DNA of 17,073 nt from an uncultured Clostridia bacterium (lineage in GTDB: Bacteria; Bacillota; Clostridia; Oscillospirales; Oscillospiraceae): assembly GCA_938023775.1 (NCBI GenBank), contig CALJDB010000111.1, forward strand, positions 1 through 17,073, written 5' to 3'. A program made the position numbers and the translations under genes. A model generated the notes under the pieces. That model did no database searches and was not told the DNA's origin. It was given only the letters and a program-made list of their open reading frames with translations. This document shows, in pieces, positions 1-7,050 of this stretch (position 1 is the stretch's first letter; each line of letters opens with the position of its first letter).

Positions 1-41
1 CAAAGTTCAATAAGGAAATGTAAAAGCAAGGGTTCATTCCG

Positions 42-76
42 AAAAAAAGAGACCGCCATCGGCGGTCTCTTTTTTT
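42..76. terminator. Bidirectional Rho-independent terminator
   Basis: A perfect 10-bp stem (AGAGACCGCC 48-57 with GGCGGTCTCT 61-70) has a 3-nt loop. A T-run follows on the plus strand and an A-run (42-48) precedes it, so the structure reads as a terminator in both directions. On the minus strand it sits just downstream of the decayed lipoprotein gene ending at 110. On the plus strand it would end a gene lying mostly outside the window; one frame reads a few codons to a stop at 21-23, too little to annotate. The stem sequence is the same as in the terminator after radC at 16885-16908. Confidence 0.9.
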
Positions 77-109
77 CGGAGGGAGGGAGCGGACAGCGCA
101 GTCGGATGA

Positions 110-650
110 TCAGGCGCGCGGGAGAATGTTCTCATCCCCGGCTTCGAGCATCTTCTGCTCATATTTTTCGCAGAGCGTGCCGTAGCTGGCGTTCTCCCAC
201 GTCGTCCCGTCGAAAAACTCCACGTCGCGCAGGATGATCACGACCTGCTTCGTCTCGTTATATTCCCCGTAGAGTGTCCAGCAGCTCGATCGGCGGGCGG
301 TTTTTATAATCCTCCCAGCGCGCGGCGAAACCGTCGTAGCCCGTGATCTGCGATTTTTGCTCCGCGCTGAGCGCCTGATAGAGCGCGTCCGCCTCGGCGT
401 AGCCGCTGTTTTCCGCCGCGGCGGTGTCCAGCGCGCCCTGCGCGCGATCGACTTCAAAGCGCGAGAGCGCCCCGGCTGTCTCCTCCAGCTCGCCGTAGTT
501 CCGAACGGCGGCGCGCTGCGTATCCGTCAGCCCGTCATACGCCGACTGCGCCTCCTCGATGGCGCGGAGCGACGAGGCGTCCACATCGCCGATGGCGGCG
601 ATCTCGCGCTCCGCGTTTTCCACCGCCTCGCTTTTCCCGCAGCCGCAGAG
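110..650 (-). pseudogene. Decayed lipoprotein gene (no start or signal peptide, frameshifted)
   Basis: Two overlapping minus-strand frames read as one protein. The upstream frame (open from about 656, ending in a stop at 258) begins with a lipobox-like LCGCGKSEA followed by a helical stretch (SSLRAIEEAQSAYDGL, then TDTQRAAVRNYGELEE). The downstream frame (about 290 to 110) continues with TLYGEYNETKQVVIILRDVEFFDGTTWENAS. A one-base shift near 260-290 joins them. The hydrophobic signal peptide normally found before such a Cys is absent: a Shine-Dalgarno-like AAAGGAG (651-657) abuts the lipobox codons and no in-frame start is suitably spaced. The nearest in-frame start is GTG at 623, about 28 nt from that site. 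The promoter upstream looks intact. This fits a small deletion plus a frameshift in a cell-surface lipoprotein of unknown function; a sequencing error could explain the frameshift but not easily the missing start. No specific family was recognised. Confidence 0.6.
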
Positions 651-674
651 CTCCTTTCAGTGCTTTGTGAACCT

Positions 675-703
675 GCTATAAAACAAATTGTTTTATATGT
701 CAA
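675..703 (-). promoter_or_regulatory. Sigma-A-type promoter for the decayed lipoprotein gene
   Basis: Read on the minus strand, a perfect -35 TTGACA (703-698) is followed after 17 nt by TATAGC (680-675). This predicts a start near 668, about 10 nt before the AAAGGAG site. The spacer is filled by the palindrome at 677-697, so a bound regulator would block polymerase. Confidence 0.65.
677..697. promoter_or_regulatory. 21-bp palindrome, candidate XRE operator
   Basis: Perfect inverted repeat with 10-bp arms (TATAAAACAA / TTGTTTTATA) around a single A. It lies in the AT-rich divergent region between the lipoprotein remnant and the XRE gene, inside the minus-strand promoter spacer. A further TTGTTTT half-site lies at 713-719, 25 bp from the first. 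The position suggests an operator for the neighbouring XRE protein; this is inferred. Confidence 0.5.
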
Positions 704-759
704 TATAACATTTTGTTTTGCTTATACCCCTTTTATAACGTGAAAAGGAGCTGCATAAA

Positions 760-984
760 ATGTACCGACGCATCCGCAATCTGCGGGAGGACGCCGACCT
801 GCGGCAGCAGGACCTCGCCGACTATCTGCAATGCACGCAGGTCAGCTACTCCCACTATGAGCTCGGCAAGCGCGATATCCCGACGGAGGTGCTCGTCCGC
901 CTTGCACGCTTTTACAAGACCAGCACGGACTATCTCCTCGGTCTGACCGATGAGCGCCGTCCCTACCCACCGGTCAGGCGCTGA
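760..984 (+). CDS. Small XRE-family HTH transcriptional regulator
   Basis: A 74-aa protein consisting almost entirely of one Cro/C1-type helix-turn-helix domain (about residues 3-62). Helices 2-3 are LRQQDLADYLQCTQVSYSHYE, ending in the family-typical YELGKRDIPTEVLVRLARFY, then a short TSTDYLLGLTDE helix. There is no sensor or oligomerisation domain. The start is set by AAGGAG (745-750) 9 nt before ATG. Such free-standing proteins usually act as repressors of their own and adjacent genes. Here the divergent lipoprotein promoter and its 21-bp palindrome are the obvious target, by inference from position only. Its divergent partner is broken, so this may be the surviving half of a two-gene unit. 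Family assignment is firm; target is not. Confidence 0.88.
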   Translation: MYRRIRNLREDADLRQQDLADYLQCTQVSYSHYELGKRDIPTEVLVRLARFYKTSTDYLLGLTDERRPYPPVRR

Positions 985-1003
985 GTCGCTTTCCCCGCTT
1001 TTC

Positions 1004-1036
1004 CCCCTTTACAATCCGGCGAAAGGGGAGTATAAT
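1004..1036 (+). promoter_or_regulatory. pckG promoter with overlapping inverted repeat
   Basis: TTTACA (1008-1013), 17-nt spacer, perfect TATAAT (1031-1036); predicted start near 1043. An inverted repeat (CCCCTTT 1004-1010, AAAGGGG 1022-1028) overlaps the -35 and ends just before the -10. It has no T-run, so it is not a convincing terminator for the XRE gene and may instead be an operator. Confidence 0.8.
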
Positions 1037-1049
1037 CGGATTTGTTGCA

Positions 1050-1107
1050 AAAACCGGCTAAAATCTTCGGTTTTCGCTGTTTTTGGCTTCATAATGTTCT
1101 GAACATT
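1050..1107 (+). promoter_or_regulatory. Structured 5' leader of pckG
   Basis: The predicted leader is about 124 nt (1043-1166). It contains a hairpin with arms AAAACCG (1050-1056) and CGGTTTT (1068-1074), then a 15-bp perfect palindrome centred on T1100 (arms AATGTTC / GAACATT, 1093-1107). No known riboswitch class was recognised. The palindrome could be a protein-binding site; the half-site order GTTC..GAAC is the reverse of the Gram-positive LexA box. Role unknown. Confidence 0.35.
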
Positions 1108-1166
1108 CCGAATATCCTATCGTATGGAAACGTCCTAACAACTTTTGCCGGAGGTTAAAAACGCAA

Positions 1167-2921
1167 ATGGCTTTGACGGAAAATCACCACATCACGGACT
1201 GGGTGGCGGAGTGCGCGGCGCTCTGCCGTCCGGAGGAGGTCGTCTGGATCGACGGCAGCGAGGCGCAGCTGGACGCGCTGCGGCGCGAGGGCTTCCGCAC
1301 CGGGGAGCTCATCGAGCTCAATCAGGAGCTGCTGCCCGGCTGCGTTTACCACCGCAGCGCAGTGAACGACGTGGCGCGCGTGGAAGCGCGCACCTTCATC
1401 TGCTGCGAGCGCGAGGCGGACGCCGGACCGACCAACAACTGGATGACGCCCGCCGAGATGCGCGAAAAGCTCCGCGGCATTTTTGACGGCGCGATGGCGG
1501 GGCGCACAATGTACGTCATCCCTTACGCGATGGGCATCCCCGGCTCGCCCTTCGCCAAATACGGCGTGGAGCTGACCGACTCGATCTATGTCGTCGTGTC
1601 TATGGCGATCATGACGCGGGTCGGCAAGGAAATCTTCGACGCCATCGAGGGCGGCGACTTCATCAAGGGGCTCCACTCCAAGGCGGAGCTGGACGCGGAG
1701 AAGCGCTACATCGCCCATTTTCCGCAGGACAACACCATCATGTCCGTCAACTCCGGCTACGGCGGAAACGTCCTGCTCGGCAAAAAGTGCTTCGCGCTGC
1801 GCATCGCCTCCTGCCTCGGCCGCGACGAGGGCTGGCTCGCGGAGCACATGCTGATCCTCGGTGTTCAGAACCCGCAGGGCGAGGTGCGCTATGTCTGCGG
1901 CGCGTTCCCGTCCGCCTGCGGCAAGACGAACCTCGCAATGCTCATCCCGCCGGAGGCTTACCGGGAAAAGGGCTGGAAATGCTGGTGCGTCGGCGACGAT
2001 ATCGCGTGGCTGCGCCCCGGTCCGGACGGCAGGCTCTGGGCGGTGAACCCGGAAAACGGCTTTTTCGGCGTCGCCCCCGGCACGAGCGAGAAGACAAACC
2101 CCAACGCCCTCGCGAGCACGCGGAAGAACACCATTTTCACGAACGTTGTCTTAAAGCCGGACGGCACCGTATGGTGGGAGGGACTCGACAAGAACCCGCC
2201 GAAGGATGCGCTCAACTGGCGCGGCGAGCCGTGGGACCCCGCGAGCGGCGAGCCGGGCGCGCATCCGAACAGCCGATTCACCGCTCCGGCGAAAAACTGC
2301 CCCTGCATCAGTCCGGAGTTCGATAACCCGCAGGGCGTGCCCATCAGCGCCATCGTCTTCGGCGGCCGCCGCGCGAAGACCGCGCCGCTCGTTTACCAGT
2401 CCCGCGGCTGGGCACACGGCGTGTTCGTCGGCTCCATCATGGCGAGCGAGAAGACCGCCGCGGCGGAGGGCACCGTCGGCGAAACGCGCCGCGACCCGAT
2501 GGCGATGCTGCCCTTCTGCGGCTATCACATGGCGGACTACTGGCAGCACTGGCTGGATATGGAGACAAAGCTCACGAACCCGCCGGTCATCTGCAACGTC
2601 AACTGGTTCCGCACGGATGAGCAGGGCAAATTCCTCTGGCCCGGCTTCGGCGATAATCTGCGCGTCATCGACTGGGTCCTGCGCCGCGCCTTCGGCGAGG
2701 CGGAAGCCGTGGAGACGCCGATCGGCTTCGTCCCCCGCCCGGAGGATATCGACCTCGACGGTACGGATGTCAGCGAGGAGACGCTCCGCAAGCTTCTGAC
2801 CGTGGACCCCGCTCTCTGGCGCGCCGAGGCAGCCGGTATCCGGGAGTTTTACGCCAAGTTCGGCGAAAAGCTGCCGAAGACCCTCGCTGACGAGCTCGAA
2901 AGACTCGAGAAGGCTTTATAA
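1167..2921 (+). CDS. pckG: Phosphoenolpyruvate carboxykinase (GTP)
   Basis: Interconverts oxaloacetate + GTP and PEP + CO2 + GDP (EC 4.1.1.32) in the cytosol. In fermentative gut Clostridia it may run toward oxaloacetate, an inference. The 584-aa length is close to the usual 590-620 aa. Visible GTP-class motifs: PEPCK-specific GYGGNVLLGKKCFALRIAS (198-216), P-loop AFPSACGKTNLA (246-257, with the Cys typical of GTP enzymes), second metal/phosphate motif CVGDDIAWL (274-282), and NPENGFFGVAPGTS (294-307). A late CNVNWFRTDEQGKFLWPGFG stretch is also typical. ATP-type enzymes lack this set. The start has GGAGG at 1150-1154, a slightly long 12-nt spacing. It is monocistronic, with its own promoter (1008-1036) and a strong terminator (2927-2963). 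Confidence 0.97.
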   Translation: MALTENHHITDWVAECAALCRPEEVVWIDGSEAQLDALRREGFRTGELIELNQELLPGCVYHRSAVNDVARVEARTFICCEREADAGPTNNWMTPAEMREKLRGIFDGAMAGRTMYVIPYAMGIPGSPFAKYGVELTDSIYVVVSMAIMTRVGKEIFDAIEGGDFIKGLHSKAELDAEKRYIAHFPQDNTIMSVNSGYGGNVLLGKKCFALRIASCLGRDEGWLAEHMLILGVQNPQGEVRYVCGAFPSACGKTNLAMLIPPEAYREKGWKCWCVGDDIAWLRPGPDGRLWAVNPENGFFGVAPGTSEKTNPNALASTRKNTIFTNVVLKPDGTVWWEGLDKNPPKDALNWRGEPWDPASGEPGAHPNSRFTAPAKNCPCISPEFDNPQGVPISAIVFGGRRAKTAPLVYQSRGWAHGVFVGSIMASEKTAAAEGTVGETRRDPMAMLPFCGYHMADYWQHWLDMETKLTNPPVICNVNWFRTDEQGKFLWPGFGDNLRVIDWVLRRAFGEAEAVETPIGFVPRPEDIDLDGTDVSEETLRKLLTVDPALWRAEAAGIREFYAKFGEKLPKTLADELERLEKAL

Positions 2922-2926
2922 ATTTT

Positions 2927-2963
2927 GATCCCGCCCGGAATCGGGCGGGATCGTGCTTTTTTT
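2927..2963 (+). terminator. Rho-independent terminator of pckG
   Basis: Perfect 11-bp stem (GATCCCGCCCG 2927-2937 / CGGGCGGGATC 2942-2952) with a GAAT loop, followed by a T7 run at 2957-2963. It starts 6 bp after the pckG stop and separates pckG from the convergent nitrogenase-like operon. Confidence 0.95.
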
Positions 2964-2990
2964 ATAGCGGTTTATGGGCAGGATGGTCTT

Positions 2991-3401
2991 TCAGCCGAAG
3001 ATCTCCCGCTCTGCCGTGAGCACGCGCAGCCATGCCTCGGCGTCGTCGCGGCCTACGGCGGCTACGACGGCGGCGACGTGGGCGCGGCGGGCGGCGCGCT
3101 TTTCCTCAATGCAGCGTCTGCCCTCCGCCGTGAGCGCGGCGCGGTGGCTGCGGCGGTCGCCGTCCGCGGTGCGGCGGGCGACGAGACCGTGGCGCTCCAG
3201 CTCGGAGAGCAGCGCCGTTACGCGGGGACCGGAGACGTCCAGCGCGCGGGCGATCTCGCCCGGCGAGGTCTCCCCCGCGCGGTAGAGCAGCTCCAGCGCC
3301 GCGCCTGCGGAAGCGCCGTCCTCCCCGCGCCGGTGTCCGCCGCGCCCGTGACCGCGCGGGAGGACCGCACAGATGGCGTCGATCAGTTCGTCAAGCTCCA
3401 T
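2991..3401 (-). CDS. MarR-family transcriptional regulator
   Basis: A 136-aa winged-helix protein. Recognition region: GETSPGEIARALDVSGPRVTALLSELERHGLVARRTADGDRRSHRAALT (about residues 43-91), with the MarR wing signature DGDRRSHRAALT, flanked by dimerisation helices. ATG at 3401 is preferred to the in-frame GTG at 3410 because GAGG (3414-3411) lies 9 nt before the ATG but directly abuts the GTG. It is the last gene of the nitrogenase-like operon, about 10 bp after the iron-protein gene, and probably represses the operon through the 22-bp palindrome at 5893-5914 (inferred). Oddity: an extra Gly/His/Arg-rich stretch, RGHGRGGHRRGEDG (16-29), before the DNA-binding domain resembles loops in the two component-1-like proteins. 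Ligand unknown; a metal or redox signal is only a possibility. Confidence 0.88.
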   Translation of the reverse strand: MELDELIDAICAVLPRGHGRGGHRRGEDGASAGAALELLYRAGETSPGEIARALDVSGPRVTALLSELERHGLVARRTADGDRRSHRAALTAEGRRCIEEKRAARRAHVAAVVAAVGRDDAEAWLRVLTAEREIFG

Positions 3402-3411
3402 CGCGCGCACC

Positions 3412-5405
<1,994 letters not shown>

Positions 5406-5422
5406 ATTTCCGTCTCCCCCCT

Positions 5423-5869
5423 TCAGGCGTGGTCCCCGTGGACCAAATGGCTGTCGTCAAAAAACGACACGGTTACGCCGAGCTCGTCTGCGAGCTCCTG
5501 CGCGAGCAGATCGGCGTCCGTGGACAAAATGACCCACTGGCAGCCGAAGAGGATGACGAACTCCTTCGCGCCGCGCTCCGCGGCGAGCTCGGCGACGGCG
5601 TCGCGCACTTGGCGCAGATAGCGCCCGGAGGCAAAGTCCGTCATGGACGGACAGAGCAGCGAAAGCTCGCCGCGGCGCATCGCCTCCGCCGCAGCGGAAA
5701 AGGGCTTATGGCGCAGGCAGTTCACCGCGCCGACAAAGAGCAGCTGCGCACCGGGATGCTGCGCCCGCAGCTCGCCGAGCACGTCCGCCCCGCCGCGTCC
5801 GCCGCGCCCGCGCCCTTCAAAGGGGCACCCCCCGCCATGGCGGGGGCTCTCGTTATGATCTTGAAACAT
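5423..5869 (-). CDS. Minimal nitrogenase component-1-like subunit (single domain)
   Basis: A 148-aa protein and first gene of the operon. It resembles only the N-terminal domain of a component-1 subunit: GGGCPFEG (Cys15), LLFVGAVNCLRHKP (Cys51), SLLCPSMTDFASGRYLRQVRDAVAELAAE (Cys73) and EFVILFGCQWVILSTDADLLAQELADELGVTVSFF (Cys110). The TDFASGR and Cys..(S/G)xD patterns are typical of the family. Cys15, Cys51 and Cys110 could be the three cluster ligands (inferred from order and context). The rest of a normal 350-500 aa subunit is missing, yet the gene has a clean start, stop and ribosome site and is followed 17 bp later by its partner, so it looks like an intact short gene, not a relic. Residues 18-27 are Arg/Gly-rich, and the C-terminus ends in the His-rich HLVHGDHA. 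The ATG at 5869 has AAGGAAG about 9 nt upstream. Confidence 0.7.
   Translation of the reverse strand: MFQDHNESPRHGGGCPFEGRGRGGRGGADVLGELRAQHPGAQLLFVGAVNCLRHKPFSAAAEAMRRGELSLLCPSMTDFASGRYLRQVRDAVAELAAERGAKEFVILFGCQWVILSTDADLLAQELADELGVTVSFFDDSHLVHGDHA
5829..5846 (-). repeat. 18-bp GC palindrome in the first codons of the small component-1 gene
   Basis: CCCCCGCC-AT-GGCGGGGG is a perfect palindrome covering about codons 8-15 of the gene starting at 5869. In mRNA it could fold into a hairpin close to the initiation site or pair between transcripts. A regulatory role is speculative; Gly/Pro/Arg codon use in G+C-rich DNA could create it by chance. Confidence 0.3.
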
Positions 5870-5892
5870 AGATTACTTCCTTTTTTGAATTT

Positions 5893-5914
5893 ATTTAATT
5901 AACGTTAATTAAAT
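5893..5914. promoter_or_regulatory. 22-bp perfect palindrome, candidate MarR operator
   Basis: Arms of 11 bp (ATTTAATTAAC / GTTAATTAAAT) meet with no spacer. The site starts at the last two bases of the operon's -10 box and covers the predicted transcription start. MarR proteins bind palindromes of this size at such positions. With a marR gene in the same operon, negative autoregulation is the simplest reading (inferred). Confidence 0.7.
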
Positions 5915-5940
5915 TATAACAGGGATCTTTGATTTGTCAA
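5913..5940 (-). promoter_or_regulatory. Promoter of the nitrogenase-like operon
   Basis: On the minus strand, perfect TTGACA (5940-5935), 16-nt spacer and perfect TATAAT (5918-5913). The predicted start near 5906 lies inside the 22-bp palindrome. The leader to the ATG at 5869 is about 38 nt and includes AAGGAAG. A near-consensus promoter gated by an operator implies strong expression once derepressed. Confidence 0.85.
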
Positions 5941-5948
5941 GCGGGAAA

Positions 5949-5978
5949 ACAAAAAATCCCCGCCGTGTGAGGGCGGGG
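5949..5978 (-). terminator. Terminator of the HAD phosphatase gene
   Basis: A 7-bp G+C stem (CCCCGCC 5958-5964 / GGCGGGG 5972-5978) with a 7-nt loop is preceded on the plus strand by an A-rich run (5949-5956). On the minus strand it therefore reads as a hairpin followed by T6, placed 62 bp after the HAD stop. It separates that gene from the nitrogenase-like operon promoter. Confidence 0.7.
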
Positions 5979-5986
5979 CGAGTGAA

Positions 5987-6026
5987 ATCCGCTCTTTGAG
6001 CGGATGAAATCCCCGCTGCGCGGGGA
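5987..6026. repeat. Two tandem hairpins between the HAD gene and its terminator
   Basis: Stem 1: ATCCGCTC (5987-5994), loop TTT, GAGCGGAT (5998-6005). Stem 2: TCCCCGC (6010-6016), loop TGC, GCGGGGA (6020-6026). Both, and the terminator hairpin before them, begin after the same AAATCC word (about 5955, 5985, 6007). This gives a three-unit array resembling REP-type extragenic palindromes or an mRNA 3'-end stabiliser. Confidence 0.5.
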
Positions 6027-6039
6027 AGGGGCCTGGGTG

Positions 6040-6810
6040 TCACTGAATCGTTTTCAGTACCTCCGCTACGGAGGAACAGTGGTTTTTATAGCGTCCGCGG
6101 AGCTCCGGGACGGCGTTGTCCATGATATACGGCGCACCGACGCAGTCGAGCATCGCTTCGTCGTTGAAGTTGTCGCCGAACGCCATGATCTCGCTGAGCT
6201 TTAGACCGAGCACGTCCGCGAGCTGGCGGATGCCGTCGCCCTTGTCGGCGGGGGTGAAGTCCAGCCACGCTTCGCCTGCGACGGCGACGCGCATGCAGCC
6301 GCTCCAGCGCTCCGTGAGCGCCGCGGCGGCGTCCGCCACACCGTCCGGGCAGAAGGCGGAGACCTTGATGATCGGCTCCGGAATCGCCTCCGGCGCGGGG
6401 ACGACCGCGACGTTGTGACCCACAAAGTCGCGCACATGCGGCACGACGACGGGACCCTTCGGGCAGAGGTAGCTCGTGTTTTCGCCGGAGATCATGACCT
6501 CGCTGTCGGGTCGGGCGATGATCTCATGGCAGAGCGCGAGCGCCTCCGGCTGGGGCAGCAGGATCTTGCGCAGCGGCGTGTCCGAATGGGGACCGAAGAC
6601 GAGCGCGCCGTTTTCGCTCAGGATATACATCTCCTGCCCGACCTCACCGAACAGCCGGCGCAGGCAGCCGTACTGCCGCCCGCTCGCCGCGGCGAGCAGA
6701 TAGCCCCGGTCCAGCAGACGCCGGAATTCTCCCAGCGTCTCCGTCGGGATGACGGTCTCGCTGCCGTGGAGCAGCGTGCCGTCGATGTCGCTTGCGATGA
6801 GCTTGATCAT
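6040..6810 (-). CDS. HAD-superfamily (Cof-type, subfamily IIB) phosphatase
   Basis: A 256-aa cytosolic hydrolase of the Cof/YidA type, which dephosphorylates small sugar phosphates or nucleotide-related phosphates. All four HAD motifs are visible: DIDGT (8-12, nucleophile Asp8), Ser43 in AAASGRQY, Lys190 in ADKGDGI, and GDNFNDEAML (212-221). The family-typical ending VGAPYIMDNAVPELR follows. The cap domain lies between motifs II and III (about 80-185). The start at ATG 6810 gives MIKLIASDIDGT, standard for the family, with GGAGA 9-10 nt upstream. The same frame stays open far upstream through the opposite strand of uvrB, but that is a G+C artefact. It is divergent from uvrB and transcribed alone. 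Substrate cannot be inferred. Confidence 0.93.
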   Translation of the reverse strand: MIKLIASDIDGTLLHGSETVIPTETLGEFRRLLDRGYLLAAASGRQYGCLRRLFGEVGQEMYILSENGALVFGPHSDTPLRKILLPQPEALALCHEIIARPDSEVMISGENTSYLCPKGPVVVPHVRDFVGHNVAVVPAPEAIPEPIIKVSAFCPDGVADAAAALTERWSGCMRVAVAGEAWLDFTPADKGDGIRQLADVLGLKLSEIMAFGDNFNDEAMLDCVGAPYIMDNAVPELRGRYKNHCSSVAEVLKTIQ

Positions 6811-6912
6811 AGTGGTGTTCTCCGTTTTCTCTGATTTTTCAACAAGGGATATCCTACCACGGTTTCTGAGAAATTGCCACTGGTTTTTTAAAAGAGGCTT
6901 GTGCGCGATTGC

Positions 6913-6973
6913 GGCGGGAGGAATGCCCGGCTTGCTCCTATGCCTCCGGCACCCGCCGAGCGTTCCTCCCGCC
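6913..6973. repeat. Long inverted repeat between the HAD gene and uvrB
   Basis: Arms GGCGGGAGGAA (6913-6923) and TTCCTCCCGCC (6963-6973) match over 11 bp around a 39-nt interior. The interior has its own small stem (TGCC/GGCA around 6941-6951). It lies in the 240-bp divergent intergenic region. Neither strand has a T-run directly after it, so it is not an ordinary terminator. It may be an extragenic repeat or a structured leader; no known RNA family was recognised. Confidence 0.5.
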
Positions 6974-6984
6974 AAAAATCCCCC

Positions 6985-7013
6985 TTCCATTTTGCCGAGA
7001 AACGGGTTATAAT
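6985..7013 (+). promoter_or_regulatory. Probable uvrB promoter
   Basis: Perfect TATAAT at 7008-7013, 37 bp before the uvrB ATG, with a weak -35 (TTCCAT 6985-6990) at 17-nt spacing. No GAAC-N4-GTTC LexA box was seen nearby, so SOS control is not evident here. Confidence 0.55.
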
Positions 7014-7050
7014 GAAACGATAAGGTAAAAACCGCGGAGGGCTTGGAAAA

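Noticed and set aside
1..23. C-terminal tail of an upstream plus-strand gene
   Set aside because: Two frames stop within 23 bases and neither can be assigned, so no feature is called.
1093..1107. LexA (SOS) box in the pckG leader
   Set aside because: The order is GTTC..GAAC, the reverse of the Gram-positive GAAC-N4-GTTC box, and the spacing is wrong.
3402..3410. GTG start three codons upstream in marR
   Set aside because: The GAGG ribosome site abuts the GTG directly, whereas it is correctly spaced for the ATG at 3401.
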